In this document: one piece after another, positions 55,659 through 64,000 of the stretch | Layout: each line of letters begins with the position of its first letter | Numbering within the stretch: position 1 is the stretch's first letter | Assembly: GCA_023362775.1 (NCBI GenBank) | Contig: JALMGJ010000005.1 | Span: 67,719,963-67,783,962 of the forward strand | Reading direction: 5' to 3' | DNA from: Charina bottae | Lineage: Eukaryota > Chordata > Lepidosauria > Squamata > Charinaidae | Length of the DNA stretch: 64,000 nt | Program-made: the position numbers and the translations under genes | The notes under the pieces: model-generated | The model's database searches: none | Told to the model about the DNA's origin: nothing | Seen by the model: the letters and a program-made list of their open reading frames with translations, nothing else

Positions 55659-55755
55659 AAGTTCTTGTGAAGCCATAGAATTCAACAAAACACAGTGTGA
55701 AAAACCTTGGTCTGTATCTACCGTATCTGCCACCCTTTTTCTTAATTTTGTATTT
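55659..55755. repeat. Right copy of a direct repeat (partner 52970-53105)
   Basis: TTCTTGTGAAGCCATAG, TTCAACAAAACACAGTGTGA, then TATCTGCCACCCTTTTTC and CTTAATTTTGT align with the left copy. Confidence 0.7.
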
Positions 55756-56110
55756 TCTTAATATGTATTTAACGCAGCATTAAATAAATAAGCTCTGAAA
55801 ATCAGGTATGAGATGGACGTAGCCGGGTCGTTTTCAGTTTCCAGCCATATTCAGGAGTTCTGATAAAGGAATATAAGAGACATTTCTCACATGTTGCACT
55901 CAAGATGTATTGGACTTAAATTCTTATAATCTCCCAGCCAGTACAACCAATAGCTGTGTTACCCGGAGATAAAAGGGAGTGTATTTCATACATACTGCCT
56001 ACAAGAACATTCAGAAACTGACAGTGTGCATGTGTAGGCATATTTGCAAACTAGCAAAGGTACCATGCCTTCAAATATCACTGGTACCTGCAGAGGTCTG
56101 CTGAGACCTA
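55756..56110. other. Non-coding, nothing recognised
   Basis: No signature recognised. Confidence 0.4.
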
Positions 56111-56290
56111 ATGAGAGGGGAATATATGAAACGTATGAGGGAACTATGGATGGACAGAAGACCTGCATCCACACTAACTGAGAAACAGCTAGTTACCCAA
56201 CACTTCAACATAGTGAAGGGGAAGCTGCTCTCACAACTTGAGATAGACCAACTACAAAGCTCTGGGCCTCAGCTCACACTCTGCCTCAGA
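56111..56290 (+). pseudogene. Possible LINE ORF fragment (R4/Dong-like), unassigned
   Basis: The start of a 98-codon frame reads YMKRMRELWMDRRPASTL, then TEKQLVTQHFNIVKGK and LLSQLEIDQLQ. This pattern of a basic helix, TEKQLVxQ and LSxLEIDxI is reminiscent of the region upstream of RT in some R4/Dong-like or related retroelements. No RT motif follows, and after codon 60 the similarity fades. Could equally be an unknown retroelement. Confidence 0.3.
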
Positions 56291-57067
56291 CAGGAACACA
56301 AATGGTGTTCGTGCCCCACTTTAAAGGGCAACAGAGTTTATTTCCCTGGCTGTGTGCCCCCCAGGAATCGGCTAATTTGCTCAGCTCACTGCTGGGCTAG
56401 GAAGTAAACAGAATTTTGAAACGCTGCAGACATAGCTAGTTTTCCAACCAGCTGGCTGGCATAGCTTTGCTGTAGCCTGTCTGAGGCAGACAGGTAGCAG
56501 TAAGAGTGAAATGGTGGGAGTGAAGGAAAGCTACGTCAAGGAAGGCAAGGGAGCCGGACAGGAGATGGAGGATGAAACGGAAGGAATGGGGTGGCTTTGA
56601 TGAGGTCTTGATTTGATGAGGTCTTGATTCCTACTGCAGCAAAACCGGAGCTGCCTTGACTCTTTTGCTGGAAAGAAGCCACAAAGCTGTCTTGCCAGAG
56701 GAAAGAACACAAGCCTTCTTGCAGCAAGAAAAGGGTCCAAGTCTGCTCTCTTTTTTTCTTTTCATGGTGATGGAAATGGAGCAATTGGCAGGAGAATGAG
56801 CTATGCAGGAGAGGAGAGGGTATTGTGGGTGTGGTTTGCTTGTTTGCACATGACGGTGTGTGTCTGCCTGAATGCGCCTGAGTCTGTTTAAGGGAGGTTG
56901 CGTGTGTTTGAGGAAAGGTGGTGTGTACGGAGGGTAAAGTTTGTGACTCTGGATGTGTACAATACGTATCTATGGGCATGGGCTTATTTGCTGGTTGATG
57001 AAAACCGGACTTCCTAGATATGTGTCTTTAGGCCTCAAAAGTCATCCATCCCTGTCCTTGTTTATAT
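56291..57067. other. Non-coding, nothing recognised
   Basis: Overlapping minus-strand frames at 56536-56979 have no domain. A local duplication TTGATGAGGTCTTGATT occurs at about 56596-56628. Confidence 0.35.
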
Positions 57068-57135
57068 CTAAAAAGCAGGAGGAGTCTTTCTGACTCACAA
57101 ATTGTATTAAAAGGCATACGCTTTCGTGAAGAGCG
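57068..57135. repeat. Fragment of the repeat seen at 4136-4258
   Basis: The shared core is TATTAAAAGGCATACGCTTTC followed by GTGAA. Confidence 0.5.
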
Positions 57136-57413
57136 AGTCCATTAATAATATTGGATGAATATCATTTAACTGCAGCCTCTCTGAGCTAAAAGAGATCAGA
57201 AACATTATTATAAACAGACGCCACCTTGTGGTTTTGTTATTACATTGCCAGCATTAGTGAGATAAAGTAATTGTTATAGGAATACTTCAGTTTGAATGTT
57301 CTTCCCCCATATCAATCTGAATTACAGCTAAACATGTATCTGAATGTGTAAAGGAGACTATCACAATTGTTGACCCACAAAACGGAATCTAATTTAAAGT
57401 ATGTAATGTGTGA

Positions 57414-57941
57414 AGAGCCAGTTTGGTGTAGGGGTTAAGGCACCAAGCTAGAAACCGGGAGACTGTGAGTTCTCATCCCACCTTAGGCATGAAGCCAGCT
57501 GGGTGACCTTGGGCCAGTCACTTTCTCCCAGCCCTAGGAAGGAGGCAATGGCAAACCAGGAGACTGAGAGTTCTAGTCCCGCCTTAGGCATGAAAGCCGG
57601 CTGGGTGACCCTGAGCCAATCACATTCTCTCAGCCCTAGGAAGGAGCCAATGGGAAACCAGGAGACTGAGAGTTCTAGTCCTGCCTGAGGCATGAAAGCC
57701 AGCTGGGTGACCTTGGGCCAGTCACTTTCTCCCAGCCCTAGGAAGGAGGCAATGGCAAACCAGGAGACTGAGAGTTCTAGTCCCGCCTTAGGCATGAAAG
57801 CCGGCAGGGTGACCCTGAGCCAATCACATTCTCTCAGCCCTAGGAAGGAGGCAATGGCAAACCACTTCTGAAAAACCTTGCCAAGAAAACTGCAGGGACT
57901 AGTCCAGGCAGGCACCAGGAGTCAAGATGGACTCAAATGCG

Positions 57942-57975
<34 letters not shown>
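57414..57975 (+). mobile_element. tRNA-derived SINE with a four-unit tandem body
   Basis: The head GAGCCAGTTTGGTGTAGGGG with TTAAGGC precedes four tandem units of 101-102 bp (57459-57559, 57560-57661, 57662-57763, 57764-57864). Units 1 and 3 share CCTTGGGCCAGTCACTTTCT, units 2 and 4 share CCCTGAGCCAATCACATTCT, so the array is a duplicated dimer. Each unit contains a B-box-like GAGTTCTAGTCC. The type-A tail (AACTGCAGGGACTAGTCC) follows and ends in (CA)n. Confidence 0.93.
57944..57974. repeat. (CA)n microsatellite at the SINE 3' end
   Basis: About 15 CA units directly after the SINE tail. Confidence 0.96.
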
Positions 57976-57976
<1 letters not shown>

Positions 57977-58783
57977 GTAATGTATGAGGACACACAAGAG
58001 CTCAATAAATCTGGCACAAAAAAAAAAGCATAGTATCTGGTTGGCCACAAACATGAGTGGTATTTTCATTTTTATGGGTCACACCTTGTGGAGGCTTGGT
58101 TTATATATACCTGCATCACCAGGTGGAGGAAGGAGACACGTTTTCCATGTAGAAACAGCACATGTCGTTCCATATAGCATGGATCTCTAATTGTGCCCAC
58201 CCTGACTGTTCATCTAAAATGTTAAAAAAGGAGATTGGCAAAAAGGGTCTGAGCTGGCAAGACAAGTGAACCACAAGCCACAAATAAACATTGCAGCCAG
58301 CCTGGGACTTGACTGATCCTGCCGCAATGCTTTTCAAAGGAAAGAATCTGCCCTCTAGATTTAGGCTTGAAGGCTTAATCATTTCAAGATACAATCCAGG
58401 AAAAGTTAAACATTGTTTTAAAAATCAAGGTGTTGGAAGGGTTCAAGGCAACCCTCCCACTTCTCTCTCAGACCGCCATTTTCGAAGCACTGCTTCCCCC
58501 AATATTGCCTTCCCCTTGAGCAAGGCAAAAGGTTAAAAGTTACAAAATAGAATGGGTTCAATGCAAAAGGGGATGCCAGAGATTAAAATGTAAAAGGAAG
58601 CCCAACTGTTTAGACAAAGGATTCCCTTCAGCTTTAATCAGAGACCTTGGAAAACAAAAAATCGCTCATTCACAGAATTTAGCAGAGCCCATTCAGGTGA
58701 ACAGCCAAACAGATCTCCATAATCAAATAACAAAAGATTCCTTTCAAAGTGAACAGTCCAGGCTAGTAGACAAGGCCACAGCC
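57976..58783. other. Non-coding, nothing recognised
   Basis: No signature recognised. Confidence 0.4.
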
Positions 58784-58791
58784 CTGCAGGG

Positions 58792-59531
58792 CAGGGGTCG
58801 GCAACCTGTGGGCCGCGGCCCACCAGTGGGCTGCGGGCCATTAGGAAGTGGGCTGCAGGGTGAGCCGGAGCAGCTGACTGGTGGGGGCCCGGAAGGGGAA
58901 ACACCTCCACCTATCAGCACGCAGCTTTCGAAGGGGTAAGCTCCGGGGACCCCGAGAATGCCCTTTGTTCCGGCAGAAAGGCAAAACCCTTGCTGCGTGT
59001 GCAGGCTGCCGGCCGCTTCCCCGCTGCACAGCTGAGCAGTGCGGGGGGCCGGGGGGGCGGGCCCCTTCCCTGCGGTGTGGAGATTTTCCACCCCGCCCCA
59101 ACCGCGCTAAGCTGTGCAGCAGGGAAGCGGCCAGCAGCAAAAGCCTCGCCCCGCGCGCAGGATGCCGGCCGCTTCCCCGCTGTACAGCTGAGCGGCACGG
59201 GGGGGCGGGTGGAAAATCTCCATGCCGGAAAGGGCTCGGAAGCATGCACACACACGGCGAGGCTTTTGCCTTTCCGCCAGAACCGAGGGCATTCTCGGGG
59301 TCCCCAGAGCTTGCCCCTTCGAAAGGGCAGGCTCCGGGGTCCCCGAGAATGCCCCCGGTGCCCTGGAGCGGCAGGTCTGCAAACCCCACCCCCGTCCGTC
59401 TGATTGGCTGCCGCCCGCAAACCCTGCCCCCATCCGGCTGATTGGCTGCCGTCCGTAAACCCCGCCCCCGGTCCTTGAAAAAAAATTCTGACGGGGGTGG
59501 TCCCTGATGGAAAAAAGGTTGCCGACCCCTG
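58792..59531. mobile_element. GC-rich 740-bp hAT-type non-autonomous element
   Basis: Ends CAGGGGTCGGCAACC / GGTTGCCGACCCCTG with perfect 8-bp target duplication CTGCAGGG (58784-58791, 59532-59539). The interior carries three 38-bp repeat units with inverted CCAAT (59380-59460). It also has direct and inverted copies of CCGGCCGCTTCCCCGCTG (59009, 59164; inverse near 59115) and a palindrome around CTCGGGGTCCCCAGAG (59285-59355). Overlapping frames of 137-286 codons on both strands reflect GC content; none shows a domain and two run out of the element. Confidence 0.9.
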
Positions 59532-59539
59532 CTGCAGGG

Positions 59540-60700
59540 AACCTGGACTATCAGAACAGGAAACACAAACAGCAGGCGGCCTGACCACAGAGCGTCTCCT
59601 CTCTGAACTCCGGTAAACTGCACTTTTCTCAGAAGTTCCTAGAGGGCGGGAACACTTACATAACAACAGCCAAGCTCTCCTATATAAAGGGCTTGTGGGG
59701 GAAATACAAGAGTGGTCACCTCCAACCAGCAGACTCTGTACATGCTCTTGGAAAATAAAATTATCTCTGTTCAAGCAATCGCCTAAGAACTTTCATTCCT
59801 GGCTCGGAACGGACCTGGTAAGATTTCCTTCCAACAAAGCGTTTGCACTTTCAAACTTAACAAATCATTTATAAATTTTTGGATGATGAGCCAATAAGAT
59901 ATATTTAAATGGATTTGGTTCATTCATAATGCCTTGTGTAGATGACTACATATTTTTATAAAGGCAGCTATAACCCCAGGGAAGAGTCTCTTTTCTTTGT
60001 GGACTTTGCTGTATCTTAGAATTATGCCAAGGGTCTCATTTTATGCCAGGGAGTTTTGTTGTCCTGCCTTCCTCTGTAGGTAAGAATATATATATATATA
60101 CTTTAGTATCCAATGGATAGCACAATACTGTATATTCTTCTAGGAGTGAGTAGGACAGAAGGCGATGCTGCCAGTGGTTGCCACTGTGGATCCCTTGGAA
60201 AATGCCCAAGGAAGGGAAGACTCATTAGCCTATCAAATTAGCCTATCACAATGAATAAATGTGCCTATGAAGTATGCATACCTCATCTTTCAATGTTAAT
60301 TTTCACTCAAGCAGCATGCTCAGAAAATTGCAACAGCTTTGCTACTTTATAAGATTCCTGTTCGCTTGGGATTTATTTTAAAAACAAACAAACCACTAAA
60401 TAATTATTTTAAAAAGTTAGCAAACTCTAGGATGGGTTGATGATAGGCTCTGGCCCAGAATTACCTAATTTAAACTAATTGCCAAAATGCTACTTGTAAT
60501 GGTGACATGTGGGATTTCCTATTTTGGAAGGAGAATCATCTACTCCCAGATTAGCTGAAGGCATTTCTCTGCATAATTATACTGCCATATTTAGCTGTAC
60601 AGATAGCCAGCTGTTCCTCATGTGGTGGTGAAGCTGTACCAGTCTCACTTGATTTTGCCATACTTAGGATGAAATACAGCAAAACTTAATAAGACCCTGC
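59540..60700. other. Non-coding, nothing recognised
   Basis: Short (TA)n at 60087-60099. The sequence 59680-59770 (TATATAAAGG, then AATAAAATTATC) has a promoter/polyA look that could be an LTR remnant, but the boundaries cannot be set. Confidence 0.35.
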
Positions 60701-60702
60701 TA

Positions 60703-60772
60703 GAAACGGAGATGAGCACCACCCCCTAGAGTCGGACACGACTGCGCAGGAGAAAACTTTTACCTTTATTTT
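60703..60772 (+). mobile_element. Sauria-type SINE 3' end
   Basis: ACGGAGATGAGCACC, CTAGAGTCGGACACGACTG and TTTTACCTTTA are the last ~65 bases of the SINE in plus orientation. A severe 5' truncation. Confidence 0.88.
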
Positions 60773-60796
60773 TTACAGAATCTTGTGACAACCAAA

Positions 60797-60890
60797 GGTG
60801 TCCACAGGAGGGGTGGGTCGGTGGGACGGGGACAAAAAAGTCAAGATGATAGTCACATCTGCATGATCAAAGCGCTGACCTTTTTTCATG
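60797..60890. mobile_element. Possible half of a GGTGTCCACA miniature element
   Basis: GGTGTCCACAGG and AAAAAAGTCAAGATG recur from 41603-41724. No right end seen. Confidence 0.35.
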
Positions 60891-61040
60891 TGTGAAAGGA
60901 GCAGGTCTTTGTGCAGTTGATTTTTTTTCTTACCTTTGGGAACAGTAGTATATACAACTTGCCTGGGCAAAATGTAAGGAAGGCCCATATGAAGTGTCTG
61001 CCCATATAGTTCAGTCTCATCCTCTGACTAGATGCTAGAG

Positions 61041-61243
61041 CAGAGCTTTCCAAACTGTGTGTCGCGACACGTTAGTGTGTCGGCTGCAGTGTTTGGGTGT
61101 GTCACGGCTGCTGCTGCCTCCGAGCCCTGCCAGGATTCCGCACAGGTCCTAGTGCCTGCCTTGTGCCCTGCTGTAAGAGTGTGTCATGAAATTATGCATG
61201 TCTAAAAAGCGTGTCACCAACATGAAAAGTTTGGAAAGCTCTG
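61041..61243. mobile_element. hAT-type non-autonomous element, CAGAGCTTTCCAAACT family
   Basis: A 203-bp copy with perfect target duplication TGCTAGAG (61033-61040, 61244-61251). Same length and layout as 32097-32299. Confidence 0.93.
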
Positions 61244-61251
61244 TGCTAGAG

Positions 61252-62979
61252 TTTAGCTGCCTATTTCTCTTTCTAGTCCATTAGAAGTCAGGTGGCTGCT
61301 GTTTGTTTTTCAGTCAGAAGAGAAAATGACTCAGCAGTAGGGTCTCACAGCCTGGAATCAGGATATCAGTATGGGAGTTGAGTGGCACCCAATAGCACAG
61401 CAGGATGCAACCGAATAGGGACACTTAGAAAGGGTTGCACTCGTTTTGTCATCCACTGCCACATTCTTAAATTGCTTTCTGATGTCTGTGAGGTGGCTCA
61501 TGTTAGGGCAAAACCCATCACATCATACCTTACCAACCAATTTATTCCCTTTTTCCTGCTTGGAAAAGTGGTAAATGAAGTCAGCAATGGGTTCTTTTCT
61601 TCCTGCATACTTGGGCATCGGCAAGAAAGCACTTTCTGGCGTGTTTCTCCTGTTATTTGCCTCTTCATTGGAGAGGCCGACTTTCTTACTATGCCTCTTC
61701 TCCATGAAGTGCTCCAGGGAATGGTTTGCAGAGCGTGTTTGATGAGCTTGATCAGCTCTGGCTGTTGGCAACGGCTTGCGATGGCTTGCCAGTCCAAGGG
61801 AGCATGAAGTGGTGAGAAGGGTTGCAGTGAGAAGGAAGGCGGGCATCTCAAATGTAGATCTCAACCTTCAGATTCTAGGTCTCCCAGGGTTTAAAAAGAG
61901 CTACCTGCTACAACTCTGCTCTACCCACAAAAAGCTAAGCTCAACAAATATGTCAGGTCAATTCTGGGCATGATTGTTACAGCTCTAACTTCCTTTAGTA
62001 ACTAAAAACAGATAAATAAAGCAACTAAACTAAAGCAACTAAACAAGAGATAAATAAAGATGAAAAGGCTTCTGGGAACACAATCTAACTTAATGGAAAT
62101 AATGGTCTACTATTTTTATTATCTGGAAAAGGCAGGAAATTCTCATTAAGAGATAGTTTTGGTCAGCTGTTAGGCTGAACTGCTATACTGTATACATGCT
62201 CAATAGGAAAACAAATATAGTATTTCTGTTGGAAAACTGATTCATCTTCAAATGGCACACAAGTGTGTGAGGGAAGAAAAATGTGAGCTTTGGAAGATTT
62301 TGAACAAAACTTTGGAGATTTTGGCAAAGGCATCAGCAGTCTTGTTGAAGATTGTTATAAAAAGAAAGCAACAAATTTGTTGCAAGCAATTAACTGAAGG
62401 TAAGCAGGTATGTGTAGTTCCTTTAAAGGATTATTTAAAATGTATATACTAATATTTATTTATTTATTTATCTGTCAGTCAGTCAATCTATCCAAATACT
62501 CTACTTTTCTGAAAAAATAAATTCCAAAGCCACACTCTTGTCACCCTGACTCCAATACACTGACTTCTAAGACATTCCAGATATGCTACTACACGCCACA
62601 CCAAAACTCACCAGCTGGTGTAAACTGTCTGCCAATCACTTGGGTACTGTGAATGGCAGATGATATTGAGAGATGGCTAGAGCCACAGGTTAGTCATCAT
62701 TCAACACTCGTTCCAGGCGATCATCTATCCATCTATCATTTCCCCTTTTTACCTGGGGAACAATCTGACCCACAGATTAGGTGAAAAAAGACAGAATGAC
62801 TGGGTTGCACTAAGCCTTGTTTGGTTTAACCACAGTTTATTGAACAAACTGATGGGTTCACGGGATAAACTAGAGCAAAATTAGCAGTGTTACAACTTAG
62901 CAACATGTGGAACATGGCTGAGAAAAACTAATTGAATCCAGGTGTCTCTAGAACAAACCCAATATCCTAATTCCAAATG
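61252..62979. other. Non-coding; 141-codon frame without domain
   Basis: Plus frame 61382-61807 overlaps two minus frames of similar length (61498-61864). None is recognisable. A short TTTA/GTCA repeat occurs at 62450-62490. Confidence 0.35.
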
Positions 62980-62992
62980 TATTATGTATGTA

Positions 62993-63328
62993 AGTAAAGG
63001 TAAAGGTTCCCCCCGCACATTTGTGCAGTCGTGTCCAACTCTAGGGGCTGGTTCTCATCTCTGTTTGTTAGCCAAAGAGCCAGCGTTGTCCGAAGACGCT
63101 TCCACGGTCATGTGGCTGGCATGGCGCATGCGGAACCTGTTACCATCCCACCAAAGTGGTACCTATTCATCTACTTGCATTTGCATGCTTTCAAATTGCT
63201 AGGTTGGCAAGAGCTGGGGCGAGTGCGGGAGCTCACTCCGTCACACGGGGCTAGGGATTCGAACCTCTGAACTTGCGATCTTCTGATCGACAAGCCTGGC
63301 ATCTTAACCACTGAGCCACCACGTCCCC
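62993..63328 (-). mobile_element. Sauria-type SINE, full length with target duplication
   Basis: Complete minus-strand copy with A-box (GTGGCTCAGTGGTTAAG) and B-box (AGGTTCGAATCCC). It is flanked by the perfect 13-bp repeat TATTATGTATGTA (62980-62992, 63329-63341). Confidence 0.95.
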
Positions 63329-63599
63329 TATTATGTATGTACTATCCACCTAAATTTTCTTTTTCTTACTTAGAAAGCTTGCTTCTTGTTTGACTTTCAG
63401 TCCAATAAATGTGGCAGTGTCTTGTAAATTTTTCTGAGGTTAACTTTAAGTTCATGAATCAATACACATTATAAATGTATTGAACAGCATTTTCCCCCCT
63501 ATGCTATTTGAAAAAAAAATCTTCTTGACCTTTAATGTTCAAAGCAGCATTCCTTGGGGATTGTGTTGGAACTGGTACTTCTACTTTGTTTTATAAACA

Positions 63600-64000
63600 A
63601 TATTTTATTTATTTATTTACATATTTATACCCCGCCTATCCCCTCCCTAGATGGAGGGCTCTAGGCGGCTTACATTCATTGAAATTCATACATATTATAT
63701 TATACAGCATATATATTTAACAATGTTTACTCGCGCATTAGGGAGGGGGTGAGGGAACCGGCTCTTCATCCGCAGGTATCGGACTACATGCCCCAGAATC
63801 CCTTGCTTCCGAGCCGGCTGCTGACGTCCAGGAAGTTGTCATTTCGGGATCCGCCGTCCTCCGCCGCCATCCACGGGAATCACCAGTTCTTCTTCGGTCC
63901 GAGGGCGACCCTCCGAAGGACGCCAGCAAATTGGCCCACGTAAGTGGTACCCATTTATCTACTTGCCTTAGCTTTCGATCTGCTGGGTTGGCAGAAGCTG
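63600..64000 (-). mobile_element. Composite SINE, cut by the window end
   Basis: Read on the minus strand: the Sauria-like body (GCAAGTAGATAAATGGGTAC) enters from beyond 64000 and passes into GGGCCAATTTGCTGGCGTCC and a GC-rich middle. It ends GCCGCCTAGAGCCCTCC and GGGGTATAAATATG with (AAAT)n. Same order as 31465-31808. The head lies outside the window. Confidence 0.75.

Larger units (their letters stand above)
52822..55709. mobile_element. hAT-like element CAGGTGTTTTCAAAC, host of a nested insertion
   Basis: The left end CAGGTGTTTTCAAACTTTTC and right end GTGTGAAAAACCTTG are inverted, and the flanks GTCTATAT (52814-52821) and GTCTGTAT (55710-55717) match at 7 of 8. The outer element is about 816 bp once the nested 2072-bp element at 53568-55639 and one copy of its duplication are removed. 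A partial duplication of the right end and its flank complicates the reading. Confidence 0.5.

Noticed and set aside
57459..57864. CRISPR-like regular array
   Set aside because: Units are contiguous, about 101 bp, with no repeat/spacer structure; it is an expanded SINE body.
57448..57915. 155-codon minus-strand frame with a repeated peptide
   Set aside because: It is the antisense of the four SINE body units; the repetition is that of the SINE array, not a repeat protein.
59640..59770. TATATAAAGG followed by an AATAAAA motif, suggesting a promoter and polyA signal of an LTR
   Set aside because: I could not define TG/CA ends or a target duplication; reported only as a note in the gap entry.
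58841..59774. Open frames of 260 and 286 codons on the minus strand and 186 on the plus strand
   Set aside because: They overlap each other in several frames, contain no domain, and extend over or beyond a GC-rich non-autonomous transposon with clear target duplication. Stop-poor GC-rich sequence explains them.
1..64000. Host protein-coding gene somewhere in the window
   Set aside because: No frame outside mobile elements shows a recognisable domain or a plausible exon series. The window may be intergenic or lie in a large intron; this cannot be decided from sequence alone.

Overview
The window looks like non-coding nuclear DNA of a squamate reptile (lizard or snake). I found no host gene, exon chain, rRNA or functional tRNA that I could defend. 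The assignment rests on the repeat mixture: several copies of a tRNA-headed SINE whose 3' end resembles the Bov-B LINE (the Sauria SINE pattern), a Bov-B LINE with recognisable reverse-transcriptase motifs, many truncated L2/CR1-like LINE 3' ends, L1-like fragments, and a very high density of hAT-superfamily DNA transposons and their short non-autonomous derivatives. Family names come from motif recognition, not database searches.

Layout. 1-9 kb: a 2.7-kb hAT transposon with perfect 8-bp target duplications and a broken transposase (1402-4104), hAT miniature elements, an internally deleted L2-like RT fragment, and a second SINE type. 9-34 kb: L1, L2 and Bov-B remnants, four Sauria-type SINEs, at least seven hAT miniatures and microsatellites, separated by unremarkable AT-rich DNA. 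34-38 kb: a TA-flanked palindromic element (34361-34770), a SINE, and three non-autonomous elements close together; one of these (37347-37613) is a deletion derivative of the 1402-4104 transposon. 38-45 kb: mostly featureless, with a possible solo LTR. 45-53 kb: SINEs, L2 3' ends and the 1.8-kb Bov-B fragment. 52.8-55.7 kb: a nested pair of terminal-inverted-repeat elements, the inner one built from a chain of palindromes and CA/TG tracts. 56-64 kb: a SINE with a four-fold internal tandem expansion, a GC-rich 740-bp hAT element, more SINEs, and a composite SINE cut by the window end.

How the parts relate. The LINEs (Bov-B, L2-like, L1-like) are the plausible enzymatic partners of the SINEs, whose tails fall into different types; some copies appear to be chimeras between types. 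The hAT transposase relic at 2.3-4.0 kb has the right termini to explain the 37.3-kb element. The most interesting structure is a 38-40 bp repeat carrying a GC-box-like and a CCAAT-box sequence, found inside four non-autonomous elements that differ in their termini. Of the 8-bp target duplications that could be read, nearly all have TA at the centre, the pattern reported for the Buster branch of hAT transposases.
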